DNA of 64,000 nucleotides from Ottelia alismoides. Its lineage: Eukaryota > Streptophyta > Magnoliopsida > Alismatales > Hydrocharitaceae. The first letter of the stretch is position 1. Each line of letters begins with the position of its first letter. Shown here one piece after another: positions 55,324 through 64,000 of this stretch. The DNA is taken from positions 1 to 64,000 of the forward strand of contig JAZKJV010006934.1 of assembly GCA_037367405.1 (NCBI GenBank). Direction: 5' to 3'. A program made the position numbers and the translations under genes. Below the pieces are notes generated by a model. It saw only the letters and a program-made list of their open reading frames with translations, searched no databases and was not told the DNA's origin.

Positions 55324-56734
55324 TCATTCAAAAATGTTTTGCTGTGCTTTGCCTTCCTCTGCCTCTTTGGAGATATTCATCTCATCCTCGTAGATTACTT
55401 GAACCGAGTCAACGACAACGATGAATGTATCATGTTCAAGGTATGGCTTCAGAAGCTGTCCATTGACTACAAATGGTTGTGCGTCAGCTGACAGATTGGA
55501 TATCAATAAACTTCCGTTGTCACACACCTGCCTAACCATAAACGGCCCAGTCCATATACTCTTCAATTTGCCTGGAAAGATTTTTAAATTTGCATCGAAC
55601 AACCACACCTTCTGACCTAGATTAAAGGACTTGCGACGGATATGCTTGTCATGCCATGTTTTGACCTTCTCCTTGTACATCAGGCTATTATCATATGCAT
55701 AATCTCTGAATTCTAGTAATCTGTTCAGATCCACTTTTCTGTTCTTTCCTGCTTGCTTGGAGTCCAAATTATAGATGTTAATGGCCTATAAGGATTTGTG
55801 AATTAGTTCGACGGGCAAATGGCATGGCTTGCCATATACAAGGCGTAGGGAGACATTCCCAAGGGTAACTTGTACGTTGTTCTATATGCCCAAAGAACGG
55901 AATCAAGTAGCTGAGACTAGTTCTTGCGATCCGGACGCACAAGCTTCTGTAAAATTGTCTTGATCTCCCTGTTTGAGCATTCAGCTAAGCCATTGGACTA
56001 TGGGTGGTAGGGTGACGCAACACAGTGTTCAATGCAGAATTCTTGGGTCAACTTCTTCACCTCTCTGTTTATGAAGTGACTACCCCCGTCAGATATGAGA
56101 ATCTTGGGAATCCTGAACCGTGCTATGATGTGATCTCTCAAGAATCGACAAACAGTCCTACTATCGGCAGTTCGGGCGGGAATAGCTTCCACCCATCGAC
56201 TTACATAATCGACATCAAGAAGAATATATTCATAACCCTGACTGTTGGGAAACGGGCCCATAAAGTCAATGCCCCATGCGTCAAAGACGTCTGAGATCTG
56301 AATGTATTTCAGCGGCATCGTGTCTCTCATTCCTATGGTTCCGCCCATCTTCTGGCAGTCAGTGCAGCATTTGACATACTCATATGCATCTTTGAATAAT
56401 GAAGGCCACCAGAGGCCACTTTGAAGAACTTTTGCTGCCGTTCGTTTGCTTGAATGATGTCCTCCAGAATCTTGGTCGTGACATAAAGCGAGGACACTTG
56501 GAACTTCCTCCTGAGGAATGCACCTTCTCCAGGTACAATCCGCACCCTCACGAAACAAATACGGGTCTTCCCACTGGTAGAAATGGATTTTAGACAAGAA
56601 TCTGTCTATCTTCAACTTAGGCCAGTCATGTGGGATTTTCTTGGTCACTAGATAATTTACAATGTCTGCATACCAAGGAAGCGAGGTGACTGACAGAATT
56701 GCCTCGTCTAGAAAGGTCTTTGTGATCGGCTGCA
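55324..56734 (-). pseudogene. Integrase, Ath-3
   Basis: This is the best-preserved integrase in the Athila-like group. The frame shared with RNase H (56972-55998, 324 codons) gives the zinc-binding region ([15 protein letters not shown]) and the core ([52 protein letters not shown]), then stops at TAG 55998-56000, just before the SNGLAE region that leads to the catalytic Glu. The C-terminal 147 codons (55767-55324: RRKSFNLGQKVWLFDANLK, GPFMVRQV) are in another frame. Trp-to-stop changes lie near 55918 and 55787. Confidence 0.92.
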
Positions 56735-57109
56735 GGTTCAGCTCAGGAGATTCCGGTTCAGGAAGCCTTGACAGATGATCGGCCACTACATTCTTTACCC
56801 CAGGTTTATCTTTGATTTCCATGTCAAATTTCTGGAGGAGAAGGATCCACCGAATGAGATGTGGTTTGGCATCCTTCTTCTGCTGTAAGTACCGAATGGC
56901 CGAATGATCAGTGTAAATGACTACTTTAGACCCAAGGAGGTAGGATCTGAACTTTTCCAAGGCAAAGATCACCGCTAGCAGCTCCTTTCTAGTGACAGTG
57001 TAGTTTCTCTAGGCTTCATCGAGTGTTCGGCTAGCGTAGTGAATCACAAATGGTACATTATCTTTCCTCTGTCCCAGTACAGCTCCGATGGCATAATCTG
57101 ATGCCTCGA
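56735..57109 (-). pseudogene. RNase H domain remnant, Ath-3
   Basis: The domain reads [16 protein letters not shown], then a TAG replaces the Gln of EAQRNYTV. The TEKE motif carrying the catalytic Glu has become [17 protein letters not shown] and [12 protein letters not shown] are kept. Both changes would inactivate it even without the frameshift that separates it from the reverse transcriptase near 57115. Confidence 0.85.
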
Positions 57110-58643
57110 TCATGATCTTGAAACGCTGATTCCAAATGGTGGCGGTAAGATAGGGGCATGCGTGATGAGTTCTTTCAACTGATTAAAGGCAAGGAGCACA
57201 CGGTCATCTACAATGAATTCATTGTCCTTACCGAGCAACTCAGTCAACGGTCTGGCCAGTTTCCTGAAATCTTTGATGAATCGTCGGTAAAAACTGACAT
57301 GGCCCAATAATGACCGGACTTGCTTGATATTTGTAGGTGGCTCAAGTTTGGAGATCACGTCCACCTTGGCTGGGTCAACCTCCATACTACGTCTAGAAAT
57401 AATGTGACCCAGCACAATTCCTTCGGTCACCATGAAGTTGCTCTTTTCCCATGAGAGCACAAGATTGACTTCGCAGCACCTCCGTAAGACTCGGTCTAAA
57501 TAATCCAGACATTGGTCAAAAGAATCCCCATAGACTGAAAAATCATCCATAAAGACCTCGAGAAAGTTGCCACCATATTGGCACTACAAGCATACACCTC
57601 TGAAATGTGGCTGGGGCGTTGCAAAGCCCGAACGACATCCATCTGAAGGCATATGTGCCAAAAGGACAGGTGAACGTGGTCTTCTCTTGATCTTCAGGAG
57701 CAATAGCAACTTGATTATACCCAGAGTAGCCATCCAAGAAGCAGAAATATTCATTCGCGGCCAATCTCTCCAGGATCTGGTCGATGAAGGGTAGAGGAAA
57801 ATGATCCTTCTTGGTAGCGAGATTAAGTCTTCTGTAGTCCACGCATAATCGCCAAGAAGTGGGTACTCTGGTTTCAATCTCCTCTCCTTTTTCATTCTTC
57901 ACAATGGTGATCCCTGATTTCTTGGGCACAACATGCAGAGGGCTCACCCATTTGCTGTCGGAGATGGGATAGATAAATCCCGCATCACACCATTTCTGAA
58001 TCTCTTTCATAACGACCTCCCGCAGATTAGGATTTAGTCTTCTTTGCAGTTCTCAAGAGGGCCCGCAATCGTCTTCCAGAAAGATGCGGTGCGAGCAGAG
58101 TGACGGATTGATACCATGGAGATCAGAAGTTCGCCAGCCTATCGCCTTGCGGTTACGTTCAAGAACCTCCATCAGATGAGATTCTTGGTCTTCGGTCAGA
58201 TGTGCATTGATGATGACTAGGTACATATTCGGTTCTCCCGCAAGGAAGGCATACTTCATGTTGGAGGGCAGGGGTTTTAGCTCTGGCGGGGTCTGAGCTG
58301 CTTCAGCGTTGACCTCAACTATTAGTATAGGTGGTGATTCATTCAACTATTCGGTGTCCACCATATTCTGATCTGCTTCTTCTCTCAAATCCTGACAGAA
58401 TTCCTCAACTTCATCGAAAGATTCTTAAAATTTCTGCTCTTGGTTTTGAAGGCACATCACTCCCTCGATAGTCTCTTGCAGCACATCAGCGAGTTCCTCA
58501 TCCTGATTGATAAGGGGAAATTCGATTGCGGAATCCACTTCATCCTCGGGACAAAGGAGTTCATGGATCTCATTGTCATCCAGAAATAAGTTGGTATCTT
58601 GAATTTCTGCTAGAAAGTCACAGTCGTCAGCATACTCAATCAC
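57110..58643 (-). pseudogene. Reverse transcriptase remnant, Ath-3
   Basis: Segments in order: acidic linker FLAEIQDTNLFLDDNEIHEL, RNRKAIGWRTSDLHGINP, a TGA where Ath-2 has Arg (58053), KWVSPLHVVPKK, LCVDYRRLNLATKK, CFLDGYSGYNQVAIAPEDQ and FGLCNAPATFQ. The frame shifts near 57565. MDDFSVYGDSFDQCLDYL and LGHIISRRSMEVDPAKVDV follow in the new frame. The catalytic MDD is kept. Confidence 0.92.
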
Positions 58644-58679
58644 CCTGGCACATGATGTCGATGTCTGTTCGACTGGTGT

Positions 58680-59942
58680 TCACTCAGACAGGGTCTCTAC
58701 TCTGATTGTTTCATTGCCAGCACCAAAAGTGATTTCTCCTGTCCCATAATTCACTACTGCATTTGATGTCTGCAGAAATGGTCTTCCAAGTATGATTGGA
58801 GTAAGGAGCAATGGAGAGGGGACGGCCATATCTAAGACCACAAAATCGACCGGGAATGACTTTCCTTGAACTGTGACAACCACGTCCTCCAACTGGCCCC
58901 TGGGCCACTTGACTGACTTGTCTGTGAACTGCAGAATCATCTTTGTAGGCTTGAGCGGTCCTAGCCTGAACTCCGTAAGAAGCGAAGCTGGCATCAAGTT
59001 GACAGAAGACCCGTTGTCGAGAAGTGTTCGTTCAAACTCCTGATTGAACATCTGACATTGCACAAGAGGTGCTCCCATATCTGGCTTTTTATCCGGGAGG
59101 TTGCTGATGGCATTAACGGTGGCCATTGTGAGGATATGCTTTTCGGATTTGCCACCCTTGCTTTTGGAGTTGTGGGGATGCGGCCTGCGCCTTGTTGTGC
59201 ATGTCTCTTTCAATACTTTCTTCACAGCCGGCATGTACTTAAGAGCTTTCATTAATGGCATATTCAACACCAAACTCTGGATAATTTCTATGATGGCAGG
59301 ATCAGACAAAGCATTTTTCAAAATTTTCATTTTTTTGTGTTTTTTCATGGCTTCAGGAAAAGGAATATTTACAACATCTTCATCAATTTCATTCAAAAGA
59401 GTGTTCATATGATCATGTTCAGGTAGATGGCAAAAAGGAACGGATTCATCTACAATTTGTGGACCAAAAATGACAGGCTCGGCTTCTGGTGCTGGCGTTG
59501 GATTTGCTGCAGGTGCAGTGTTCCTCCTGTCAGGAACTGGCTGTGGGGCAGGTGCAGGCGTCTCCAATGCTGGCCGATCTCCACCGAGGTTGGTGCTATC
59601 TTTTTGTGTTTTGCTATTTTCTTCATTTTTTTGTGATTTTCTAAATGCTGGTGCTGCTCCTAAAATGCTGCTTGGCCCTGATGTTGGCTGGACTGACGAT
59701 TCCCCATCAGATGCAAGATGCTTTCCCTTCACCGTTGCCGATGGCTGGAGTGTCCTACCGCTTCTGAGAGTAACAGTATTAGATAAAAAACAATTAAGTT
59801 CATCTGATTCGGGTTGGACACTGCCGGCTACCTGCTCCTTGCGTCGGAAATTGTTTGGATTGGCTTCGACCTGGGCAGGTATGACGATCTTGGCTGTCGT
59901 CAGGTCGTCAATCTTCTGGGTCATCTCAGCCATGTTCTTCAT
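58680..59942 (-). pseudogene. Gag C-terminal region and aspartic protease, Ath-3
   Basis: An open 420-codon frame begins MKNMAEMTQKIDDL. About residue 55 has TVTLRSGRTL, 115-160 is a Pro/Ala-rich linker and about 180-200 has EDVVNIPFPEAM. The retropepsin starts around residue 300 with ERTLLDNGSSVNLMP, where the usual DSG reads DNG. EDVVVTVQGKSFPVDFVVLDM, PIILGRPFLQT and FGAGNETIRVE follow. Upstream gag is in the same frame past stops at 60372 and in the 60000-60190 region. Length and order match Athila polyproteins. Confidence 0.92.
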
Positions 59943-59950
59943 TAATTGCT

Positions 59951-62191
59951 CTAAGCAGGCCAGGGCCGGATTGACCGGTACAATCTTAGAGGAGTCCCCC
60001 TACTGGGGCTTAGAGTGTGGGTATGGCGGCTGAGATTGCGACTGGTAACCTTGAGAAAATTGGTGAGGAGGAGGGTTGGAGGAATACTGTGAATTAAGCT
60101 GGTTGTATTGAGCAACATGCTGCTGATGATATCCCTGTCCGTGGTATCCGGACTGCTGAGGCCCGTGCTGGTAATTCTGCGTCTAGGTGTTACCGTGAGA
60201 TGGAGGCTGGTATTGGTAGGAGTGTTGGAAGGGTCTCCCACCCTGCTGCTGCTGGTGATAGGACGTGTTGCCCATGTGCTGACCCTGAGAATGTCTCTGA
60301 GGACGGGTCAGCTGCGCTTCATTGTCCCATACGCCATTGATCTCCTGAATCAGTGGTGGGGGTGGGGAGAACTACTCGGAGTAAGCTGGCTGGGGCTCAG
60401 GTTGATGTACAACCATCTGTGTCTGGGGCTGCGGGAGCTGCTCCGGAACCTGCACGTAATACACATGCTGAATAGGCTGGGGCTGCGGTGGAGTCGGCTG
60501 AGGGTTCTGCTGCATTGTAGGCTCCTTCTTCTCAGCATTCGGCTCGGTAGAAGTAGACATAGTGTTGCACATGTTTGCATTCAAGGCACGAACGAGCTGC
60601 TCCAGCTGTTGGGATATTTGGTCGAGCTTTTCCAGACCCTGGGTCCTCTTCTCAATGACTGCCAATTTTTCGAGGCTCTGCGACCTCTTCTCAATGATAT
60701 CCACCTTGGATAAGTGGCTCCCAATGATGCTCAGGTTGGAGCTCTCATCCTTATCTTCGGTGTGAGAAGCCATGTTCACTGGCTTGCTGATGGCGGTTGG
60801 TGGCTTCATGTATGCTCTGGACAAGGTTTGCGTGGCTTCTCCTTCAGCCATTTCTTCGAAGACGTTCCATACCACATCCTCATCCTTGTTTAAATGCGAC
60901 CCGCTGCAAGCGGCATCTACAAGCTTCTTGCTCTCGAGTGATAGCCCCCCAAAGAAATGCTGCACGAGACTAGTCTTTAGGATTTCATGGTGGGGGCACT
61001 TTTCTTGCAGGTCCTTGAATCTCTCCCACGCTTCATGGATATTCTCGTGTGGCTGCTGGCAGAAACTGGAGATACGGGCACACATCTGATTCAATCGCCC
61101 AAGAGGATAGAATTTATGGAGAAATGCAGACTTTAGTTCCTCCCATGTCGTGACGACCTTTCCTAGATGGTCGACCCAATATAGGGACTTGTCTTGAAGG
61201 CTGAAGGGAAAGGCGGTCATCTTGACTACCCCCAGAGGAATGCCAGGGTAGTGAGCAGTAGCACATATGCGGCTAAACTTCTTGAGAAAGATATATGGTT
61301 CCTTAGTGGTATTTCCGTGGAATGTGGGAATCGGGGACAGAAATTGCGGTTTCAGCTCGAAGTGGGCATGCATACGTGGAACCTGAATCCACTCAGTGAT
61401 GCGTCCCGCTCCTGGGTTGTATGTTTCCTTGAGCGTAGGCTTGGGTGCAGTGGATCTGCTTCAACTGCGTCGAATTCTGGTCTTCCCACTGAGAACTCAT
61501 CTCTGACTTCTTCAAAATCAGGCTCTTGGTTCGGATCATTCTCCCTCCGATCGTCTCTTGCATCGTCCCTCCTCCTCAAATCATTTAACATATCTTGGAA
61601 GGCGGTCTAGGCCAGGGCTTGATTAGTCAACTGTTGCTGATTGGCTTGGATGGAAGCCAGCAGCTGACTGTTAACTTCATTCTGAGTGGTGTACTGCCCC
61701 TCCCCCGGATTGACTTCAGGTTCAGACTGGGGCTGTGGTCCCTTTCCTCTTCCTCCTGCCATTTCAGAATGAACTTGGATTGCGTGATCGGATGACGAAT
61801 CTGCATGACAGAGCAAACCCTGATCAGTATCTTCTTGAGCATCCGCTGTTGAGATGAATCTGTAATTAAGGTCAATCCCAGAATTTTGTGAACGGAGCAT
61901 AGGATATTGACTGAAATCGATCTCCATCCACAAGGGGTTATTTCGGGGACAAGAGTAATCCCTGTTTAGCTGAAGGGGAAGAGCTAGTTCGGGTTGCGAG
62001 TCCATCCCGAATAGCGGATTTATTGGTGACAGGCAAGTGTTGAAAGAAGCGAGAATAGGGGAGTCCAAGGAGACATTCGCAAGGTCCGAACTAACTTCTT
62101 GAAGATCACCCCTATTTATGGAAGATGTTGCCGATACGGAATCGATGTGGGCGTCGGCGAGGTCCCGACTGAACCATCCGTGTGACGACAT
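59951..62191 (-). pseudogene. Gag with N-terminal extension, Ath-3
   Basis: The start chosen is ATG 62191 (MSSHGWFSRDLADAHIDS). About 150 residues of extension run in-frame into MAGGRGKGPQ, followed by a TAG after NQALA (61607). After a frame change near 61380 comes the capsid-type domain (61373-60372): FHGNTTKEPYIFLKKF, AFPFSLQDKSLYWVDHLG, TWEELKSAFLHKFYP, CPHHEILKTSLVQHFFGG and DEDVVWNVFEEM. A coiled region with repeated LEKL and a Gln/Pro-rich tail follow. No CCHC knuckle is seen. The frame also stays open upstream of 62191 to 62278. Confidence 0.88.
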
Positions 62192-64000
62192 CTTGAGAAG
62201 GTCAAAGGAGAAGATGATAGATGAAGAGCACGAGGGTGAACAAGAAATAAAAGGATTGTAAAACAGTAGAAGGCTCACAATGAGTAAGGGTCAAATGGAA
62301 GGAGAGCAAAAAATAGCGCAAGAGCGCGGTGCTTTTGATCTTGACCTTAATCCAACTAGCAATCAAACACAAAGCAAGGGGATTCACCAACTCAACACGT
62401 GAAACCTTAAGGGTTCGGCTATTATCTTTGTGGTTTTTAGAAGAATTCAGGTATTTATCTTTTAACGAGTCCTTAGAGCGCTACGCCTATAGGAGAGAGT
62501 ACTACCGGAAGAGTATCCCGTACTTGTCCTCCTCCTATGTACCCTGTAGTCTGCACTTTTTGAGGTCCTTGTAACCCTTCCTGGCTCCCTACTCAGCCAA
62601 AGAAATAGAGAAAGGAAGCCAATAGGCGAAACCAATACTTCGGAACTTGCTCGCAACGGAATCACCCGTGAGCGTGCAAGAACCTACTCGGACGCAAGAC
62701 GATGAGACAGACACCCCCGTGAAGGCGTGGCCTAGGCTCGATACTTCAGACAAGGTCGATGCTCTGCACAATAGAGAGTCACCAATGTTGACCAAGCCCT
62801 ACTCGTCCACGTACGATAGAAGCGCCAATACTTCGGAAATCCAGGCGATACACAAGGCAGCCACATACTGGGTTTTGGGCTCTAATCCTTACGAAGCACT
62901 CAACTCACTTGGAAGGAGACCTTCCCATGCAACCTGAAGACAAGTGAGGGTGTTAATCTCCCCAAGCAATGAATCCAATTACCAATTTTATTTAGGTCAA
63001 AGTTTTCTTAGCAGTCCCTTTTTTTAATTTTTTTGGTGTTATCGCTTCTTTTGAGTAGATTCTAACAAGCGTCTAACGGTTTTTTTGTATTTTCTTAATC
63101 CTACTTTGTCCAAAAACAGAGGGAGAATAGAGTCGGAAAAGCCGTGCAAGTCGACACAAAGGTGGAAATCTCACCTTTGTGCCTAAATGATGGATGCAAA
63201 GTAAGAAGACTTACAGCGAATCCCAGCTCTCTCCATGCGGGATGCAAAGCAGAAATTTATAAACCTAATCTATATGCCGGTATGCAATACGGAAAACATC
63301 CTAAGCAGGCAATTGCTAGCGTTAAGAACCACAAGTTAACCACCAATCCTTGATCCTAAGGGTCCGGTCTAGACCCCCCTCCTCTTCTCGACACATTGAG
63401 TTCAGGAGTAGCGCTTGATGGGGAGGGCTCGCGGTGCGGCGGATCTAAGAAGGTGAGTTAACTGTTTAATTAAACTAAGTCCAAATACGATCTATATGTG
63501 CATGCAAAGGTTATTAGTGTGTTTGGACCTAATTTAATCGATCAAGAAAAAGCCTAAAACTAAGGACTCAATCCACAAAAGAAAGTGAAAATGAAATCAA
63601 AACCGGAAAATGACAGCGGTGAAAAACTCGTCAAAATCCGCGGTGAGCCCCCAAGTGAACAAACACTTGGAAATTGGGCCCCGAAGTTCAAGTGTCCAAG
63701 TCCTGTATTATTACAAATTAATAAATGTCTCTCTCTCACCAAAAATGGGAAAAACTATCTCTCTCTCTCTCTCTCAAGTCCTCCTGCTCTCTCCTGCCGG
63801 CTAGGGTAGAATAGCCAGCTCCTCCTTCTCCCAAGGCTGCTCAGTATTCCCTAGGCAATCCTCCTCGGTCAGTGGTCCCTCGCAAGAAAACATGAAAGGG
63901 ATGTCAGACAATTCAAAACAAATTATGCAATAGAAAAATAAATGATAAAAAATGGCTAAGCAGATAAAAGACACAAATGTACTCTACAAACCAATGCTCC
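62192..64000 (-). other. 5' leader of Ath-3, to the window edge
   Basis: Homologous to 34283-36072. The block 62461-62890 is nearly identical to Ath-2 and contains a sense frame 62795-62589 (68 codons, same length and same SLAE ending as Ath-2). The hairpin CCAAGTG/CACTTGG is at 63651-63670 and a CT microsatellite at 63754-63774. The window ends in CCAATGCTCC, matching the base of the primer site; the 5' LTR lies outside. Confidence 0.75.
63651..63670 (-). ncRNA. Leader hairpin, Ath-3
   Basis: CCAAGTG (63651-63657) pairs with CACTTGG (63664-63670) around AACAAA, identical to Ath-2. The competing third segment seen in Ath-2 is weaker here (TTCAAGTGT near 63687). Confidence 0.5.

Larger units (their letters stand above)
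38665..64000 (-). mobile_element. Ath-3: Athila-like Ty3/gypsy LTR retrotransposon, carrying Tek-1
   Basis: A minus-strand element inserted in the 5' LTR of Ath-2. It has a 3' LTR (38665-40736 and 51007-52775, split by Tek-1), polypurine tract, untranslated region with hairpin array, integrase to gag (55324-62191) and a leader reaching the window edge. The last bases, CCAATGCTCC, are where the primer site begins. It is related to but distinct from Ath-2: LTR similarity is high at the ends and low in the middle. It has the longest surviving gag-protease and RNase H-integrase frames of the three. Confidence 0.92.

Noticed and set aside
54802..55331. Hydrophobic sense frames over the hairpin array as an envelope-like gene
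   Set aside because: The Phe/Ser/Leu composition follows from the pyrimidine-rich strand, the frames need TTG starts, and those of Ath-2 and Ath-3 differ in length and frame.
63754..63774. CT microsatellite as a regulatory element
   Set aside because: Length differs between the elements and it lies in the leader without other signals.

Overview
The window is repeat-rich DNA from the nuclear genome of a flowering plant. Almost every base can be assigned to long terminal repeat (LTR) retrotransposons of the Ty3/gypsy superfamily. I found no host protein gene, rRNA, tRNA or CRISPR array. The assignment rests on Athila-type gag/pol reading frames, a Tekay/Del-type chromovirus with chromodomain and initiator-Met tRNA primer site, and very long AT-rich LTRs. 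I cannot name the species.

Layout from left to right. (1) 1-14055: element Ath-1, a decayed Athila-like element read on the minus strand, with the left LTR cut by the window edge. (2) 14056-18967: Ath-0, a deletion derivative made of an LTR piece, about 330 bp of 5' leader with a primer-binding site, and a second LTR piece. Ath-1 sits in its left LTR. (3) 18968-21078: LTR-X, the start of an LTR in the opposite (plus) orientation. (4) 21079-38664: Ath-2, a nearly complete Athila-like element (minus strand) whose right, 5', LTR is interrupted by the next element. (5) 38665-64000: Ath-3, a related Athila-like element (minus strand) that runs off the right edge within its primer-binding site. (6) 40737-51001: Tek-1, a complete Tekay-type chromovirus inserted in the 3' LTR of Ath-3, with two 2.7 kb LTRs, a 5-bp target duplication ATGGA, a Met-tRNA primer site and a TATA box. 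The nesting order is LTR-X, then Ath-2, then Ath-3, then Tek-1.

All coding regions are broken by nonsense codons and frameshifts, but gag, protease, reverse transcriptase, RNase H and integrase can all be recognised. The Tek-1 LTRs differ at about 45-50 of 2.7 kb by my eye count, so it is the youngest. The Ath-2 LTRs differ at about 9% of the first 130 bp.

The most unusual structure is in the untranslated 3' region of the three Athila-like elements. Three to four hairpins at roughly 85-160 nt spacing have stems of the CTATACTTAGG type. Pairing is kept by compensatory changes, and each hairpin ends (in element sense) in a copy of the element's own polypurine-tract sequence, AAGTATAGGGGG. A further 12-bp stem encloses about 85 nt beside this array. 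Other notable signals are a palindromic W-box pair next to a palindromic G-box in the LTRs, a G-box/TGACGTGG cluster, a covarying hairpin with a competing partner in the 5' leader, and a conserved N-terminal extension of Gag.
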